From Gnetum montanum (Eukaryota > Streptophyta > Gnetopsida > Gnetales > Gnetaceae): DNA of 64,000 nucleotides. The notes beneath the pieces were generated by a model. The model made no database searches. It was given only the letters and a program-made list of their open reading frames with translations, and was not told where the DNA came from. Location: assembly GCA_015680685.1 (NCBI GenBank), contig MNCI01004262.1, positions 897,663 to 961,662 on the forward strand, read 5' to 3'. This document shows, one piece after another, positions 24,463 through 35,753 of this stretch. Positions within the stretch are counted from its first letter, which is position 1, and each line of letters opens with the position of its first letter. A program made the position numbers and the translations under genes.

Positions 24463-25089
24463 GCAACTTGATATAGATTTCTTTCTTTGCCACTTGACTA
24501 GATGTCATCGCACCGTGTTCAATAGTACATGGGATCGAAAAAGGGAAATGTGTAGCTGATAGGAGAAGAGAGATTGTGGGAATTGGTGAATCTTCAAGAA
24601 ATTATGCTGGGAGATGGGGTGCTCGGGTGTGTGGCATGCCGGTCCTTGTCAATAGCCATTGTTTAGTAGACTCGGAGTTTAGACATGCGATGGGCATTCT
24701 TTGGCGGAACGAGGCTCTTAGTTAGTATTCAAGAGGACTTGTTGGTAAGACCAAAGCCACAGGGAGATGTGTTACATGCTTTGGAGGAACAGGGCTCGTG
24801 TTTAATGTTTAGGGGGACCTGTTGGCAGAGGGCCAGAGCCATGCAACTATATGCTTCTTGACTGTTTTGGACATGAGTACTTGGTTTTGAGACAACTACC
24901 CTCCCACCTGGGGCTTATATGGGAAGTGCCAGGAGTCTCATTTTTTTTTAGAAAACCATGAGTGAATGATCAAGCTTAGACTTACACAGTGGCGGACTGC
25001 ATGTCAATAGTAGCAGCATCGGTAGGATCCTCTGATGGTGGGCGATGCAGTGATGAAGCTTAAATGTGGCGGCAGATTGATGAACCAGA
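24463..25089 (-). other. 3' untranslated region of the 23-kb element, first part
   Basis: Internal sequence between the polypurine tract and the 25-kb repeats. No domain seen on the minus strand. Short GGACTTGTTGG and GGCGGA phrases recur. Confidence 0.5.
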
Positions 25090-25505
25090 GATGAACTTGC
25101 CAGTTTAGAGTCTTGGCGGACTATCATGGGTTAGTTTTATGTCGTAACCCATTGGACATTGCCTGTTTAGCATTGTGGCGGATGTTACATTGCCAATTTT
25201 TAGTCTTAGCGGACTATGAGGAGGCAAGCTAGTTTATATTCTTAGCAGACTCCAATGGTTATGATAGTGGCAGTTTACTGTCGTGCCAGACGGGTGCTAG
25301 TTTATCGTCATTGTGGACACTGTGGGGTATCAGTTTATTGTCATGATGCCAGGATAGGTGTGGCGTCAGTTTTAAGTCATAACCAAGAACTGTTCTGTGG
25401 TATCAGTTTACCGTCATGATCCCAGGACGAGCTGTGGTATCAGTTTATAGTCATGATTCCAAGACTTGCTGTGGTATCATTTTATAGTCATAATTCCAAG
25501 ACTAA
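25090..25505. repeat. Degenerate tandem repeat with GTATCAGTTTATAGTCATGA phrases
   Basis: Phrases such as TGTGGTATCAGTTTATAGTC, ATGATTCCAAGAC and GCCAGTTTAGAGTCTTGGCGGAC recur about every 50-60 bases with many changes. Lies in the 3' untranslated region of the minus-strand element, just after the integrase end. Confidence 0.7.
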
Positions 25506-26872
25506 TGCGTACCTGAGCTCGTACATCAAACGTAAATGGTTTTAGGTACAAATGATTGGTCGGATTGGCAAGCTTGTTTCCTTCCATGTCAGCTAGTTTG
25601 AAAGCTCCATTGTCGAATGCTTTAGTAACCAAGTAAGGCCCTTCCCAGTTAGCTGAGAATTTGTCCGAGTGTTCCCAAATGGCTTTAAGCACAAGGTCAC
25701 CTTCTTTGATAGGGCGCTTATTGATGTCATGCCGATGTCATTTTCGTTGTCGTTTTTGGTACCATTCGATCTAATTGAGGGCACGCACATGTTCTTCCTT
25801 TGTTGAGTCCAGGTCAATGATGTGTAGATCATTGTTTTGCCCATCATTGAGGAGCCCAGAAAGTGTGATCCTTAAAGATGGTACCTGCAGTTCCAAAGGT
25901 AAAACAGCCTCTGAACCGTAAACAAGACTGTATGGTGTCTTACCTGTCGAAGTTCGGTGCATAGTATGGTATGCCCAAAATGCGTATGTTAATTGTTCGT
26001 ACCATTTTCTTTTACTCTGGGTAAGCATTTTATTAAGTATTGTAATAATTTTTTTGTTTGTTGCTTCCACTTGTCCATTGCTCTGAGGATAGTAAGGGGA
26101 TGAAAACGAGTGTTTGATCCCTAAATGTTCACAAAAGGCTTTGGTTTCAGAACTACTAAATTGTGGCCCGTTGTCAGTGATGATTGTCATGGGAATGCCA
26201 AAGCGAGTTACAATGTTTTCTAGAATGAAATTGCATACATGCTTGGATGTAGTTTTTCGAAGGGGAGCAGCTTCTACCCACTTCGTGAAGTATTATTCTG
26301 TGGCAGTTATAATGAAACTATGGCCCACGGAAGACGAGGGGGTTTATGTGACCAATGAGCTCTAACCCCCACTTTTGAAAGGGCCATGTGATTTGCGTTG
26401 TATGCAACTCATTCGGTGGGACATGTATCAGATTGCTATGTTTTTGACAAGTACTACATGTTTTGACTTTGGTGAGACAGCTGTATTCCATGTGTGGCAA
26501 ATAATAGCCCAAGCACTTAGTTTTCGTTGCCATGGCTTTTGGCGCTATGTGTCCTACACATAGTCCTTCATGTACCTGTTCAACAATAGTGTGGGCATCG
26601 GCACTACTAACACATGTTAGCAATATGCCTTCGTAGGATCGACGACACAGTGTGTCCCCTACCAGGGCATACTACTTAGAACGTTTCTGCATTGCGTCTC
26701 TCTGTGCATTTGTTAGATGTCGTGATGCTTCGCCGCATAGAAGGTATTCTTTTATGTCATCGTACCATTCTATCGCGTGTGTTGTACTAACAGATGCAAT
26801 TGGCAACGTGTCAAGGGTATTGGTTATTGGTTCAGCACAACTGGTTACGGAGCTCGGTAATGCGTGGAACAT
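25477..26872 (-). pseudogene. int: Integrase region (element at 23199-27288)
   Basis: Read on the minus strand. 26872-26672 is an RNase H/integrase linker. 26623-26318 carries the H-H-C-C zinc-binding motif (E-Q-V-H-E-G-L-C-V-G-H and C-S-T-C-Q-K) and the entry to the core (WGLELIGHI). 26190-25771 is the catalytic core with ITDNGPQF, HSFSSPYYPQSNGQVE and WAYHTMHRTSTGKTPY. 25692-25477 is the C-terminal GPYLV...YLKPF part. Integrase inserts the cDNA into the chromosome. The reading shifts frame between blocks. Upstream RT and gag are absent. Confidence 0.85.
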
Positions 26873-26884
26873 GTCCGACGATAT

Positions 26885-27288
26885 GTTTAATGCTGATGGT
26901 TGCCGACTTGCTTCAATTCTTGCTCTTTGGTGCTGTCTTCATTCTGTCATTGAGACTCCATCGTCGGGTGTGTGCATCTGGTGTGCCGAGCATACAGGCG
27001 AGGCATGTACATCGGGCGCGTAAGTCAGATGTCTACGCTGGGCGTATACGTTGGGGATGTTGGGCGTATACACTGAGCGTATATGCTATTGATGCTGGGT
27101 GTATACACTTGGCGTATACGCTGTTGATGCTGGCCGTATACGTTGGTACTGCACACTTAGTGAAAATTAAGCCTTTTGATTCCAGAAGTTGCAATGTGCG
27201 ACACCAAATGTAGCTGTGGCCGTTTGTGGGTCCTAGGGACCTACTTCTTGTTGGGGAAGTACCAAGCTCGAAATTTTGTGGTGTTTCA
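26885..27288 (-). repeat. Truncated 5' LTR of the 23-kb element
   Basis: Aligns with 24030-24390, starting at the GCTGATGGTTGCCGACTTGC block and including the GCGTATACGC palindromes (27030-27145). Full LTR length is about 1.19 kb, so roughly two thirds is missing and the deletion ends directly in the integrase linker. The right end TTTCA is followed by the duplicated AAAAG. Confidence 0.8.
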
Positions 27289-30200
27289 AAAAGCATACAA
27301 GGTTAGACCTGAGGTGGCGTTGGCAATCTATGATGAGATCACCAAGCTTTACAAAGCTAGTTTCATATGGGCTATTGAATATGCAGATTGGGTCTTTAAC
27401 ATTGTGGTTGTGCCCAAGAAAAATGGAAGTATATGCATTTTCATAAATTTCTAGGACCTAAATAAGTCAACCATCAAAGATAACTTTTTGCTACCTAGTA
27501 TTGATTAATTTATCGATACCATGGCTAGACATGCCTTATTGTCCTTCATGGATGGATTCTTGGGTTACAACTAGATTAGGATCAACCTTGAGCACCAACT
27601 CAGTACAACCTTCATGACCACATAGGGTATTTTTTGCTACATAATGATGCATTTTGGATTAAAGAACATAGGAGCAACATACCAACATGCAATGACATTT
27701 ATTTTTAGTAATTACATGCTAAGTTTGCTCAATAACTATGTAGATGATATTGTAGTTAAGTCCAAAATGGCCCACAACCACGTAAATGACTTAGAATTAG
27801 TGCTTTCATGAGCACCTAGGGTATGTTTTGCTACATAATGATGCCTTTTGGGCTAAAGAGCATAGGAGCAACCAACCAACATGTAATGACATACATTTTT
27901 AACAATTACATGTTCTGTTTGGTTAATGATTACATAGATGATATTGTAGTTAAGTCCAAAGTGGCCCACAACCATGCAAATGACTTAGACTTAGTGGTCA
28001 AACATTGCATAAAACATGAGCTTAGGTTAAACCCTAAGAAGTATGTTTTTGGCATCAGAACTAGTAGGATGCTTGGCTTTGTAGTATTTGAAGTAGGTAT
28101 ACACATGGATCTTGACAAGGTTAAGGCCATAACCAACTTGGCATTGTTGGCTAACCTTAAGAAGCTATGAGGGTTACAAGGTAGAATATACTTCATATGC
28201 AATTTTATCACTCGGTTAACCAACAAGCTACAACTAATGCAACATTTACTTAAGAAAGGAGCCCACTTTGAATGGACTACTTAGTGCCAGCAGGTGTTTG
28301 AGAACATTATGCAAGAGTTAGCACAACTGCCTATGGTCCATCTTCAATAAGAAGATAACCCTTTTTACATCTACCTTGCCACTTTTGACACATCCATCAC
28401 TTCTCTACTTTACCAAAAATGAGATGATGGCATAGAGGTCCTGATCTACTACCTAAGCCATGCATTGGTAGCCCATGAAACTAGATACAATGATGTGGAG
28501 GTATTACCTTTTCTACAACCATGTTAACATCATTTGCAAGAAAAATGTACTCTAAGTTATAACAATGAATATCTATGAAAGTAGTCACATTGCTTAGTTG
28601 AAAACAATAACAATAGAGTTTTGCCTACATTATGTCACACAAGCCTCAATGAAAGATCAAGTTATAGCCATATAACTTACAACTTTACCAGTACATGATC
28701 AAGTTATCATAGATCCTGAATTCCTAGATGAGCATGTTAGCAGTATTATCCAAGTGCCTGACAACTATGAGGCACTCTTGCATTTTGATGGAGCTTTAAC
28801 CTCTTGATGAGGGAGTGTCATTGTTATTATCACGTTTTCCTCTAGGGAGATCTGATCCTTCACATGTCATTTCACATTTCCTTGCATCAATAACATGGTG
28901 GAGTATGAAGGTCTCCTCTGAGGCATCCTTGTAGCACGTGACTTGGGGATCCAATGCATAGTGACCTGAGGTGATTCACAACTAGTTATCAATTAGGTAA
29001 CAAAGGTTTACACCTACAAAGCACAACATTTATAGCCTTACTGCAACTTGGCAAAACACCTACTCCAACACATTGTAGTTGCTAATGTCCAACATCTTCC
29101 CTAAAGTGAAAATGCTATTGTCGACACACTTGCAACATTAGCCTTTGGCACAATGCCTAGCATGTTCAACACATTGCCCATCTCGATGGTGGAGTGCACT
29201 CCACCCATCACACAAACCATTGAAGATGCATCCATAGCCATATTTAGCACCGCCTATGCAAAAGAGTGGTATGAAAACATCAAGGTGTACCTTCTACAAG
29301 GTGAGCATTCACAACACTTAACTACTACTCAAAAGGATGTAGTATAGGCAAGACATCATCATAGGTGATAACATGTTATGTTGCAGATCCCACAATGGCA
29401 TACTACTAACCTACATAAGCAAAAATGAAGCAAACATAGTCATTATGCAAGTCTATGAAGGACTATGTGGAGGTCACATAGCACCTAGGGTAATTACAAC
29501 AATATTTAGATGGATAGGCTACTATTGGCCTTACATGGAGAGTAATTGAATCTAGAAAGTCAAAATGTATGACACTTGTTAGTAGCATAATAACTTAATG
29601 CACATGCCACCAACTAAATTTCATATAATGCAAATCACATGGTCATTCGAACATTGGGGCCTAGACATCATTGGACCCGTAACACCTAAGTCCTCCATAG
29701 GGCATAGCTTCATAATAACCACAATGGAATATTTTACCAAAAAGGTTGAAGCTATTCCCCTTAGGAAGATGACATTGTAGTAGGTTTGTAAGTTCATGTT
29801 GGACAACATAGTGACATGTTTTAGCTTGCCTATGACCATAGTAATAGACAACGAACTGTAGTTTAGCAGCATAGAAACCAAAGCCTTTTGTGAGCACTTT
29901 GGTATCAAATACTCCTTTTCATCATCACACTACCCTTAGGAAAATGGCCAAGCAAAGGCTACCAACAAGCTCATCATCAACCTCCTTAAGAAGATGCTAA
30001 GCAATAGCAAACGATGCTGGCATGAGCAACTAGTCTATGCACTTTGGACGTACTACACGATGCATCGAACAACAAGAGGTATGATGCCTTATAGCCTCAT
30101 CTATGGATCTGAAGTAGTTTTGCCACTTGAATCATAGGTTTCATTACTCCAAGTAATCCTCTCAAACCTCATCAACAAAGGTTAGAGCAATAAGTTGAGA

Positions 30201-30311
30201 ATTGTAGACCTTAAATCAATAGAGGAGGAGCACATGCATATGCTTAATCACATTGAATGGTATCAAGAAAGGTAATGGCAAAAGCATTGTCACAACCAAC
30301 ATTAGTGCCCG
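27289..30311 (+). pseudogene. pol: RT, RNase H and integrase of element B
   Basis: Continues the pol broken at 23198. RT: VALAIYDEITKLYKASFI at 27310-27370, then VVVPKKNGSICIFINF, the fingers and palm at 27500-27640, and a YVDD/YIDD box seen twice (27735-27760 and about 27930-27955) because of a 194-base tandem duplication. RNase H-like reading at 28200-29130. Integrase linker at 29153-29347, zinc-binding remains at 29560-29600, and the core at 29640-30110 (LDIIGPVTPKSS, WTYYTMHRTTRG). Many TAG stops, so it is inactive. It ends at 30311 next to an ambiguous base where base composition changes abruptly. Confidence 0.85.
27611..27998 (+). repeat. 194-bp tandem duplication over the RT active site
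   Basis: 27611-27804 and 27805-27998 are similar copies with offset 194, for example TTTTGCTACATAATGATGC at both places and ATGATATTGTAGTTAAGTCC at both. Each contains a Y-[VI]-D-D-I-V-V-K-S-K segment. 194 is not a multiple of three, so the duplication shifts frame. Confidence 0.85.
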
Positions 30312-30546
30312 NGACTAGCGCAGATCTGTCCCTGGGTCATGACGCGAAACTGACACCCACAGCACGGTCTACTGAGACCATAAATTAGCCATACCACTGT
30401 CTGCTACGATGTAAAACTAGCACCTCTCGGTCTGCCCGGACTTTAAATTGGGACCATGGTCTGCTGAGACTTAAAACCAGTAATGGCAGTCTACCGGGAC
30501 TTAAAACTGGGATGTACAGATGGCTACCATGTTCAAGCGAGCGTGA

Positions 30547-30777
30547 TCATTCTTGTACAGTTGCACAGCAGACGGGGTGGGATACTGAAATAATCCCAGT
30601 GTTGCCACCCCACCGGCATCCTACTGATTCCTCGAATAAGCTAAGAGGCATCTTACTGATCCCTCGGAGATGCCGTCGCTGCACCCACTGCAGTGGTGGT
30701 ACCTCTGAGAGTTTAGCCTCGCTAGTCAGAGCCTCGATGAAATCGTCGTCGGCAACGGCCTCGGGAATCTCCGCCAA
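30547..30777 (-). pseudogene. Fragment of antisense ORF in CpG-rich patch
   Basis: Open for 76 codons on the minus strand (acidic N-terminal patch AVADDDFIEALTSEAK). Its place after the GTCTACTGAGAC phrases and before an LTR matches the antisense region of A (17.4-20.9 kb). No clear residue match to A was found by eye. The plus-strand ORF 30512-31075 overlaps it and is taken as its shadow. Confidence 0.35.
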
Positions 30778-31860
30778 TCATCGCTATCGGACGCCGGCCT
30801 TGCAGATTCATCTGGCCGGTTCCTTATGCAGTCAGTTAGCTGCGCTGTGTCTGATGCCTTTTGGTGAAGATATGCAGCGCCAATCGTCAGGATTGGCGGC
30901 TCCGCCCGCGTGCTCCGACTACTTCTTTATAGCCCATTCGTTCTATGTCACATCAAACGACATTTGTTTCAAGAACCTCGCCCCTTGTTCGCATGTGCAA
31001 TGGTGTCCTCTGTTTTCTTTTGTGGTTGCAGGTTACTTGCCTTGGAGAATGTCATCCAAAGGTGTGTCCATCTGAGCGGTAAAGTACAACAGCATGTTGA
31101 AATGGCTGCTCAGGTTTGCCCGACCACTTAGCTTTGCACATCTATACCTCGCACAATCCTACCCTTAACTCTTGTTTTCCTTCATCCCCACCACCCGGTT
31201 CCCATACGCAAAGCCTACATACACAAGTATTCATTTTCCACACTCACGCTAGTAGAGACATCAAAGAAAGTGATGCACAACGCTCCTTTTGCACGCATTC
31301 CTGCTATAATCGGTAACAGAGAAACCTCAGACTGACGCGCTACGCTCGTCTGAAAGCATTCCTGTTGACCGCGTATTTCATACCCCTACCATCGTAACTC
31401 ATTTTGCATTTTCCCCAAACCTGTTTCCAGCTATATCCCTCTATCTCCCATACCTGCCAGTCTTGCTCTTTCATGTTGATAGGGCAACACTTGAGTAGCC
31501 ATGGATGAACGTTGTTCTTACTTTTTCCAATTCGGTGTTTCGCATTCTTTGTCGACGTCTTTCGGGTAAGCCCTCCAACCGTCCACAAAGAGGGGCCATT
31601 GAAACACCGTGAAAATTATGAGTCGGCCTCAGGCAAAGATTCACAATTCAAGCGAGAGCACACATCAGTTTTGTTCAAGGAAAAGGTTACGCTCTATCAC
31701 GCATGGCAGCGTAATGAGCGTAATAAGCTCCAAAATAGTCAAAGGCCAGAGAAGCACAACAGTTCGACACTTTTTCTCGCGGTGCATGAATAACTTGTCT
31801 TTACGCTCATTACGTGGCGGTGCGTACCATTGCGTATGTCATCATTAAAGCTAGGCATTA

Positions 31861-32198
31861 TTTACGCTTCATCACACGCAGCTGCGTAGTGAGCGTAAGT
31901 TGCACATTGTTTACGCTTCATCACGCGCATTTGCGTAGTGAGCGTAAGTTGCACATTATTTACGCTTCATCACGCGCAGCTGCGTAGTGAGCGTAAGTTG
32001 CACATTATTTACGCTTCATCATGCGCAGCTGCGTAGTGAGCGTAAGTTGCACATTATTTACGCTTCATCACACGCAGTTGCGTAGTGAGCATAAGTTGCA
32101 CATTATTTACGCTTCATCACGCGCAGCTGCATAGTGAGCGTAAGTTGCACATTATTTACGCTTTGTTACACGCAGTTGCATAGTAAGCGTAAAACAAT
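31861..32198 (+). repeat. 49-bp tandem repeat, seven copies
   Basis: Period 49 bases, starting at the TTTACGCTTC of 31861. Each unit has outer arms TTACGCT and AGCGTAA, a palindromic centre CGCAGCTGCG, and a spacer GTTGCACATTAT. The last unit is more diverged. Related TTACGC/GCGTAA words occur at 31685-31840. It lies upstream of a TATA box, so it is probably in U3 of an LTR. Confidence 0.9.
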
Positions 32199-32440
32199 TT
32201 TGAGCTTATTTTTTTTACACCGGATTACGCTCATACACGCAATACAACGCGAATGAGTGTAATACAGCCTGAAAGTAATTAAAGCGCGCTCAGCATGTAC
32301 CTGCTCTTCACACGCACAACACGCAAACGAGCGTGTTGTGCGTGGTCACAGTCTGACTTAAAATGGTCATGCCAATAGGATCCGCAATATCTGGGACCCA
32401 CGTCATCAGGGTTGTGCCTTTTTCACGAAGCGTCGCGGCC

Positions 32441-32450
32441 TATAAATACC
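32441..32450 (+). promoter_or_regulatory. Putative LTR TATA box (CpG-rich patch)
   Basis: TATAAATACC after GCGGCC, about 240 bases downstream of the 49-bp array. The transcription start would fall in or just before the N gap. Confidence 0.5.
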
Positions 32451-32467
32451 TCAGTTGACAAAGATAC

Positions 32468-32733
32468 NNNNNNNNNNNNNNNNNNNNNNNNNNNNNNNNN
32501 NNNNNNNNNNNNNNNNNNNNNNNNNNNNNNNNNNNNNNNNNNNNNNNNNNNNNNNNNNNNNNNNNNNNNNNNNNNNNNNNNNNNNNNNNNNNNNNNNNNN
32601 NNNNNNNNNNNNNNNNNNNNNNNNNNNNNNNNNNNNNNNNNNNNNNNNNNNNNNNNNNNNNNNNNNNNNNNNNNNNNNNNNNNNNNNNNNNNNNNNNNNN
32701 NNNNNNNNNNNNNNNNNNNNNNNNNNNNNNNNN
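32468..32733. other. Assembly gap (266 N)
   Basis: All bases are N. Open frames that run through it are artefacts. Confidence 1.
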
Positions 32734-32952
32734 TTTTCCCCTCGTTTTACGACTCCTCGAACCAGATCGCTTTCTTTTTATGTAATTTTCATTGTTTTAC
32801 TGACCCGTAAGTCCCTGTCTGATCGACAAGACCGTTCAGGGTGCCGCGGATTCGTTTTTCCAGCATAGCCCTCACGCGGATCCGTGGCTAAAACTGACGC
32901 CAGAACCTCGGTCGGTATTTCCAGCTGCCGACGTTTTCCGTCGCTACAGGCA

Positions 32953-33110
32953 TCCCATCTTCTCCTCTAGTAGGCCCTTATGTAGATTCAAGGTTAGGTT
33001 GTACACTTGTGGACCTTGGTGTTCTAGCCATCGATGTTTTTGATCGTTACACACTTAACTTCCAGCACTCTTACCTAGTCCTTGGTTACATGGTAATACA
33101 TCATTTTTTT
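32953..33110 (+). repeat. U5-like block, similar to 12264-12330
   Basis: CATCCCATCTTCTCCTCTAG, then TAGGCCCTTATG and AGGTTAGGTTGTAC, match 12264-12320 with changes. CpG-poor, unlike the sequence just before it. Probably the end of a Tat-like LTR. Confidence 0.55.
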
Positions 33111-33469
33111 ATCAGATTCTCTACAACATCTCTTTGATTAGTAAATTTTATCTTCAAAATCTTCAACTCTATGTTTGTAATTTGTAACTTTTTCTTAGCC
33201 TAGTCATGAAGTTGATACTCATTTTCATAAATGAAGAACATGAAAGTAAGCTACTTTTCCAATTTGGATATTATCCTTCTACTTATCAACATGGTAATAT
33301 TGAAGTATATCAAGTTAGTCAATTCCAAGTAGTGGATCATATTCTAGATCTAGGGATTTTTTATTTTAATCTTAGCTTTATTCATCAAATTGAACCCATT
33401 GAGTATACTTGTCTAAGTAGTAATGGTAGGTTTTTATAATGTAATGTTCAACTTGGCCTCGGTTACTTT
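33111..33469. other. AT-rich stretch, nothing firm
   Basis: Contains a 77-codon open frame (33206-33439, plus) without a recognised domain and without a homologue elsewhere in the window. Probably chance. Confidence 0.4.
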
Positions 33470-34425
33470 AATTTCTTTTTTATTGATTTCTTTGTTTAGT
33501 CCTACATAATCTCTAAAGTGCTTCTTGAACGTCTCATATCACTTTATCTCATTTCACTAGGCCTTAATTTCAATTATAGACTTCTAGAAGATGGCTTGAA
33601 CTTTCTTCATGGATAACTTTCTATTTTTCATGGCTAATCATTGATCTTTAAATTTTCCTTCATTATTTATTCTTAGAGGGGACTTAGGCTTGCTTCAATT
33701 TTCTCTTTTTCTTATGTTACCTTTGCCAACCTCTAGTTCTTTATTGCAAGGCTAGTAATTTCTTCCTACAACATGATGATGATTTTTTTAAAATCATGTG
33801 AATTTTCTAGGCCTAAGACACATCCCATGTTGCTTATTCCTTCTTCCATTCCACCAATTGTTGCTTGGATACTAATAGAGTGATTTCATCATCATAAAAT
33901 TGGCCAAGATGATTAGGATTAATGAACTAGACTAGGTTATTTAGTTTGGCATATAGTTGCACTACCTATTTTTGTAATTTTTGAGCATCCAATCTAGTCT
34001 ACTCTAACTAGGCTTTAAATAATACCAATTTATCCTTAGTCACTATTAGCTTAGACTATAGAGTTATAACATATTAAGGAGTGTCAAATAAAATTTTTAC
34101 CATTTGTCTTGTATGAATCAATCTATCTAAAGTATGTTCATGCTAATTTGTGACCATGTTTCTCATCACTTTCGTACTTATTCATATGGATTCTTAGATG
34201 TCTTTAGATATACCAAAATCAAGGATTAATGCCACATGGATATTGAAGGCTTTACTAGTATGATCTAGTAGCAATTCTACAACAATCTCTTATCCTTTAT
34301 GTGATATCATAACAATGGTGGCTTCTTATGCTAATACCAAGATGACTTGGAATGCAATTGCGACTCCAAAGATTTCTAGCCAATCACCATATATGATGTT
34401 CATCTTAACTTATCTAGAGGTAGGG
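33470..34425 (-). pseudogene. Second antisense coding remnant (Tat-like)
   Basis: The minus strand reads as one protein with TAG/TAA breaks. N-terminal patch ATIVMISHKG..EIVVELLLDH (about 34330-34260) aligns with the antisense ORF of element A (about 20080-19960). It is followed by a long charged patch (34150-33650) rich in K, E, Q and L with heptad-like spacing, which looks like a coiled coil. Function unknown. The element it belonged to cannot be drawn, because LTR material of element D follows immediately. Confidence 0.55.
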
Positions 34426-34429
34426 TCCA

Positions 34430-34897
34430 TTACAATGGTAAGCTTATCTTTATTGGTAGTTGGTGAGTCTTAATTTTGACAAGCTATGTCAACACAACAA
34501 TGTCAATGTAATAGTGTTGAATTAAGCATAATAAATACCTACATAAATATATGAACTACTATATTTATGATATTATTTAGTTAATAGCATAGCAAGTATT
34601 TTTTAGTTTGTTCTTATGAAAGTTAGCATTAGTTACCGAGTATTTGCAACATGAATTAAGTGGATTGTATGGAGTCTTATTCAAGATATCATGTATCTAA
34701 ATACACTTTTATGGTGATAATAAGATTGAGATCCATTTCCTTCATTACAATGCTTATTTTATCTTTATAATTTCATTAATTACTATTTACTTTTAATTAT
34801 CCTTTTAATGATATGTACTTAGTTAATTAATTTATATTCATCATATATAATTACACCATGTGAGTATGACCAACTTCAAGCATAAATGTGTTAACAT
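34430..34897 (+). repeat. Left part of the 5' LTR of element D
   Basis: Aligns with the 5' LTR of element E, for example GTGAGTATGACCAACTTCAAGCATAAATG at 34860-34888 against GTGAACATGAACATGACCACTTCGAGCATTCAT at 53392. Interrupted at 34897 by element C and resumed at 41297. The left limit is uncertain. Confidence 0.55.
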
Positions 34898-35739
34898 TTT
34901 AGTGAGGACCTAGATTTGATAGACAAAAATTAAGGCTAAACCCTTCAAACTTACACAAAAAATTGGAAACAAGAAAGAAATAATTCTTGATACTTGCTGA
35001 AAAATGAAAGAGAAATACAAATGCTAGAAGAAAATTGCAAGGATAGGCAACTACTCAAGATCCAATACAACACATTCACATACAAAGTGGCTATGAAGTC
35101 TTAACAATAATGGATGCTAAAAGGAAGCTTAACATCACTCTCTTCCTATCCACTCTTGGACTCTCAACTTACAACTCTCACTCCCTAGGTAATCTTGATC
35201 AAATAAAGGGCCAAGTGATCTATTTATACTTTTTTTCCATATCTTTTCATCTTTCTTGTCATTCAAAATTTAAATTTTGAGTCTATTGGAATCTATATAA
35301 AAATGTCTCATTGTTAGATAAGATATCTTTGGCTGAGGAAATATCTCTTTCCCAAGTGTAAATAGGCCACAAAAAAGATGTCATTATATTTTAGGAGATG
35401 TCTTACCAGAGACTAGGTTTAGTACATAAGATGTCTTAAGATCCCTATAAGATGTCTTTCAGCTTGATAAGACATCTTCTCATGGGATAAGATGTGTTAC
35501 TAGCCTAGTAGGACTTCTTATGCCAACATGTGATGTCTTTTGTGTTAGCATGAATAATCCTAATATGCCTTTCCAAAAGGTTGAACTCATCAAACAAGCT
35601 CCCATTAGTTCTAGAACCTCTTGAACACTTGTGGAGCTAGTAAAGACATATAAGCATAATCAAAATATATCTACATAATAAGAAAGATACAAAGAAAATC
35701 CATTGAGGATAACACATGGGTTGGATGATGTCTGCATCA
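34898..35739 (-). repeat. 3' LTR of element C
   Basis: 842 bases matching 40508-41296 (GGACCTAG, AAATTAAGG..AAACCCTT, CTCTCTTCCTATCC blocks). Minus-strand start TGATGCAGACATC follows the polypurine tract. A TTTATACTTTTTT region near 35223 could hold the TATA box. Confidence 0.8.
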
Positions 35740-35753
35740 TCTCTTCCACCTTT
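35740..35753 (-). other. Polypurine tract of element C
   Basis: Minus strand AAAGGTGGAAGAGA directly before the LTR start TGATGC. Confidence 0.8.

Larger units (their letters stand above)
23199..27288 (-). mobile_element. CpG-rich minus-strand gypsy element with internal deletion
   Basis: A 4.1 kb element inserted in the RT of element B. It starts TGTACC, ends TTTCA and is flanked by a 5-bp target duplication AAAAG (23194-23198 and 27289-27293). In minus-strand order it has a partial 5' LTR (27288-26885), an RNase H/integrase region (26872-25477), a repeat-rich 3' region, a polypurine tract (about 24405-24391) and the full 3' LTR (24390-23199). Gag, protease, RT and the rest of the 5' LTR are missing. 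Compared with its host the sequence is CpG-rich, which suggests a recent insertion. Confidence 0.85.
30312..32952. other. CpG-rich patch: 3' part and LTR of a Tat-like element
   Basis: The first base is an N. The patch holds GTCTACTGAGAC-type phrases (30355-30510), a short antisense-ORF-like piece (30777-30547, minus), a 49-bp repeat array (31861-32198), a TATA box (32441) and the N gap, then U5-like sequence. It is far richer in CG dinucleotides than its flanks. Downstream sequence (32953 on) again resembles the U5 of element A but is CpG-poor. This could be a young element end joined by recombination, or a consensus patch introduced by assembly. Confidence 0.6.

Noticed and set aside
30512-31075. 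187-codon plus-strand open frame in CpG-rich patch
   Set aside because: CpG-rich DNA with few TA stops gives long chance frames. No domain, and it overlaps an antisense-ORF-like piece.
31861-32198. CRISPR-like array
   Set aside because: The spacers are identical, the units are LTR repeats and the context is eukaryotic.
32412-32868. Open frames of more than 130 codons
   Set aside because: Most codons are N; artefacts of the gap.
33206-33439. Possible small gene
   Set aside because: 77 codons without a domain, a homologue in the window or promoter signs.
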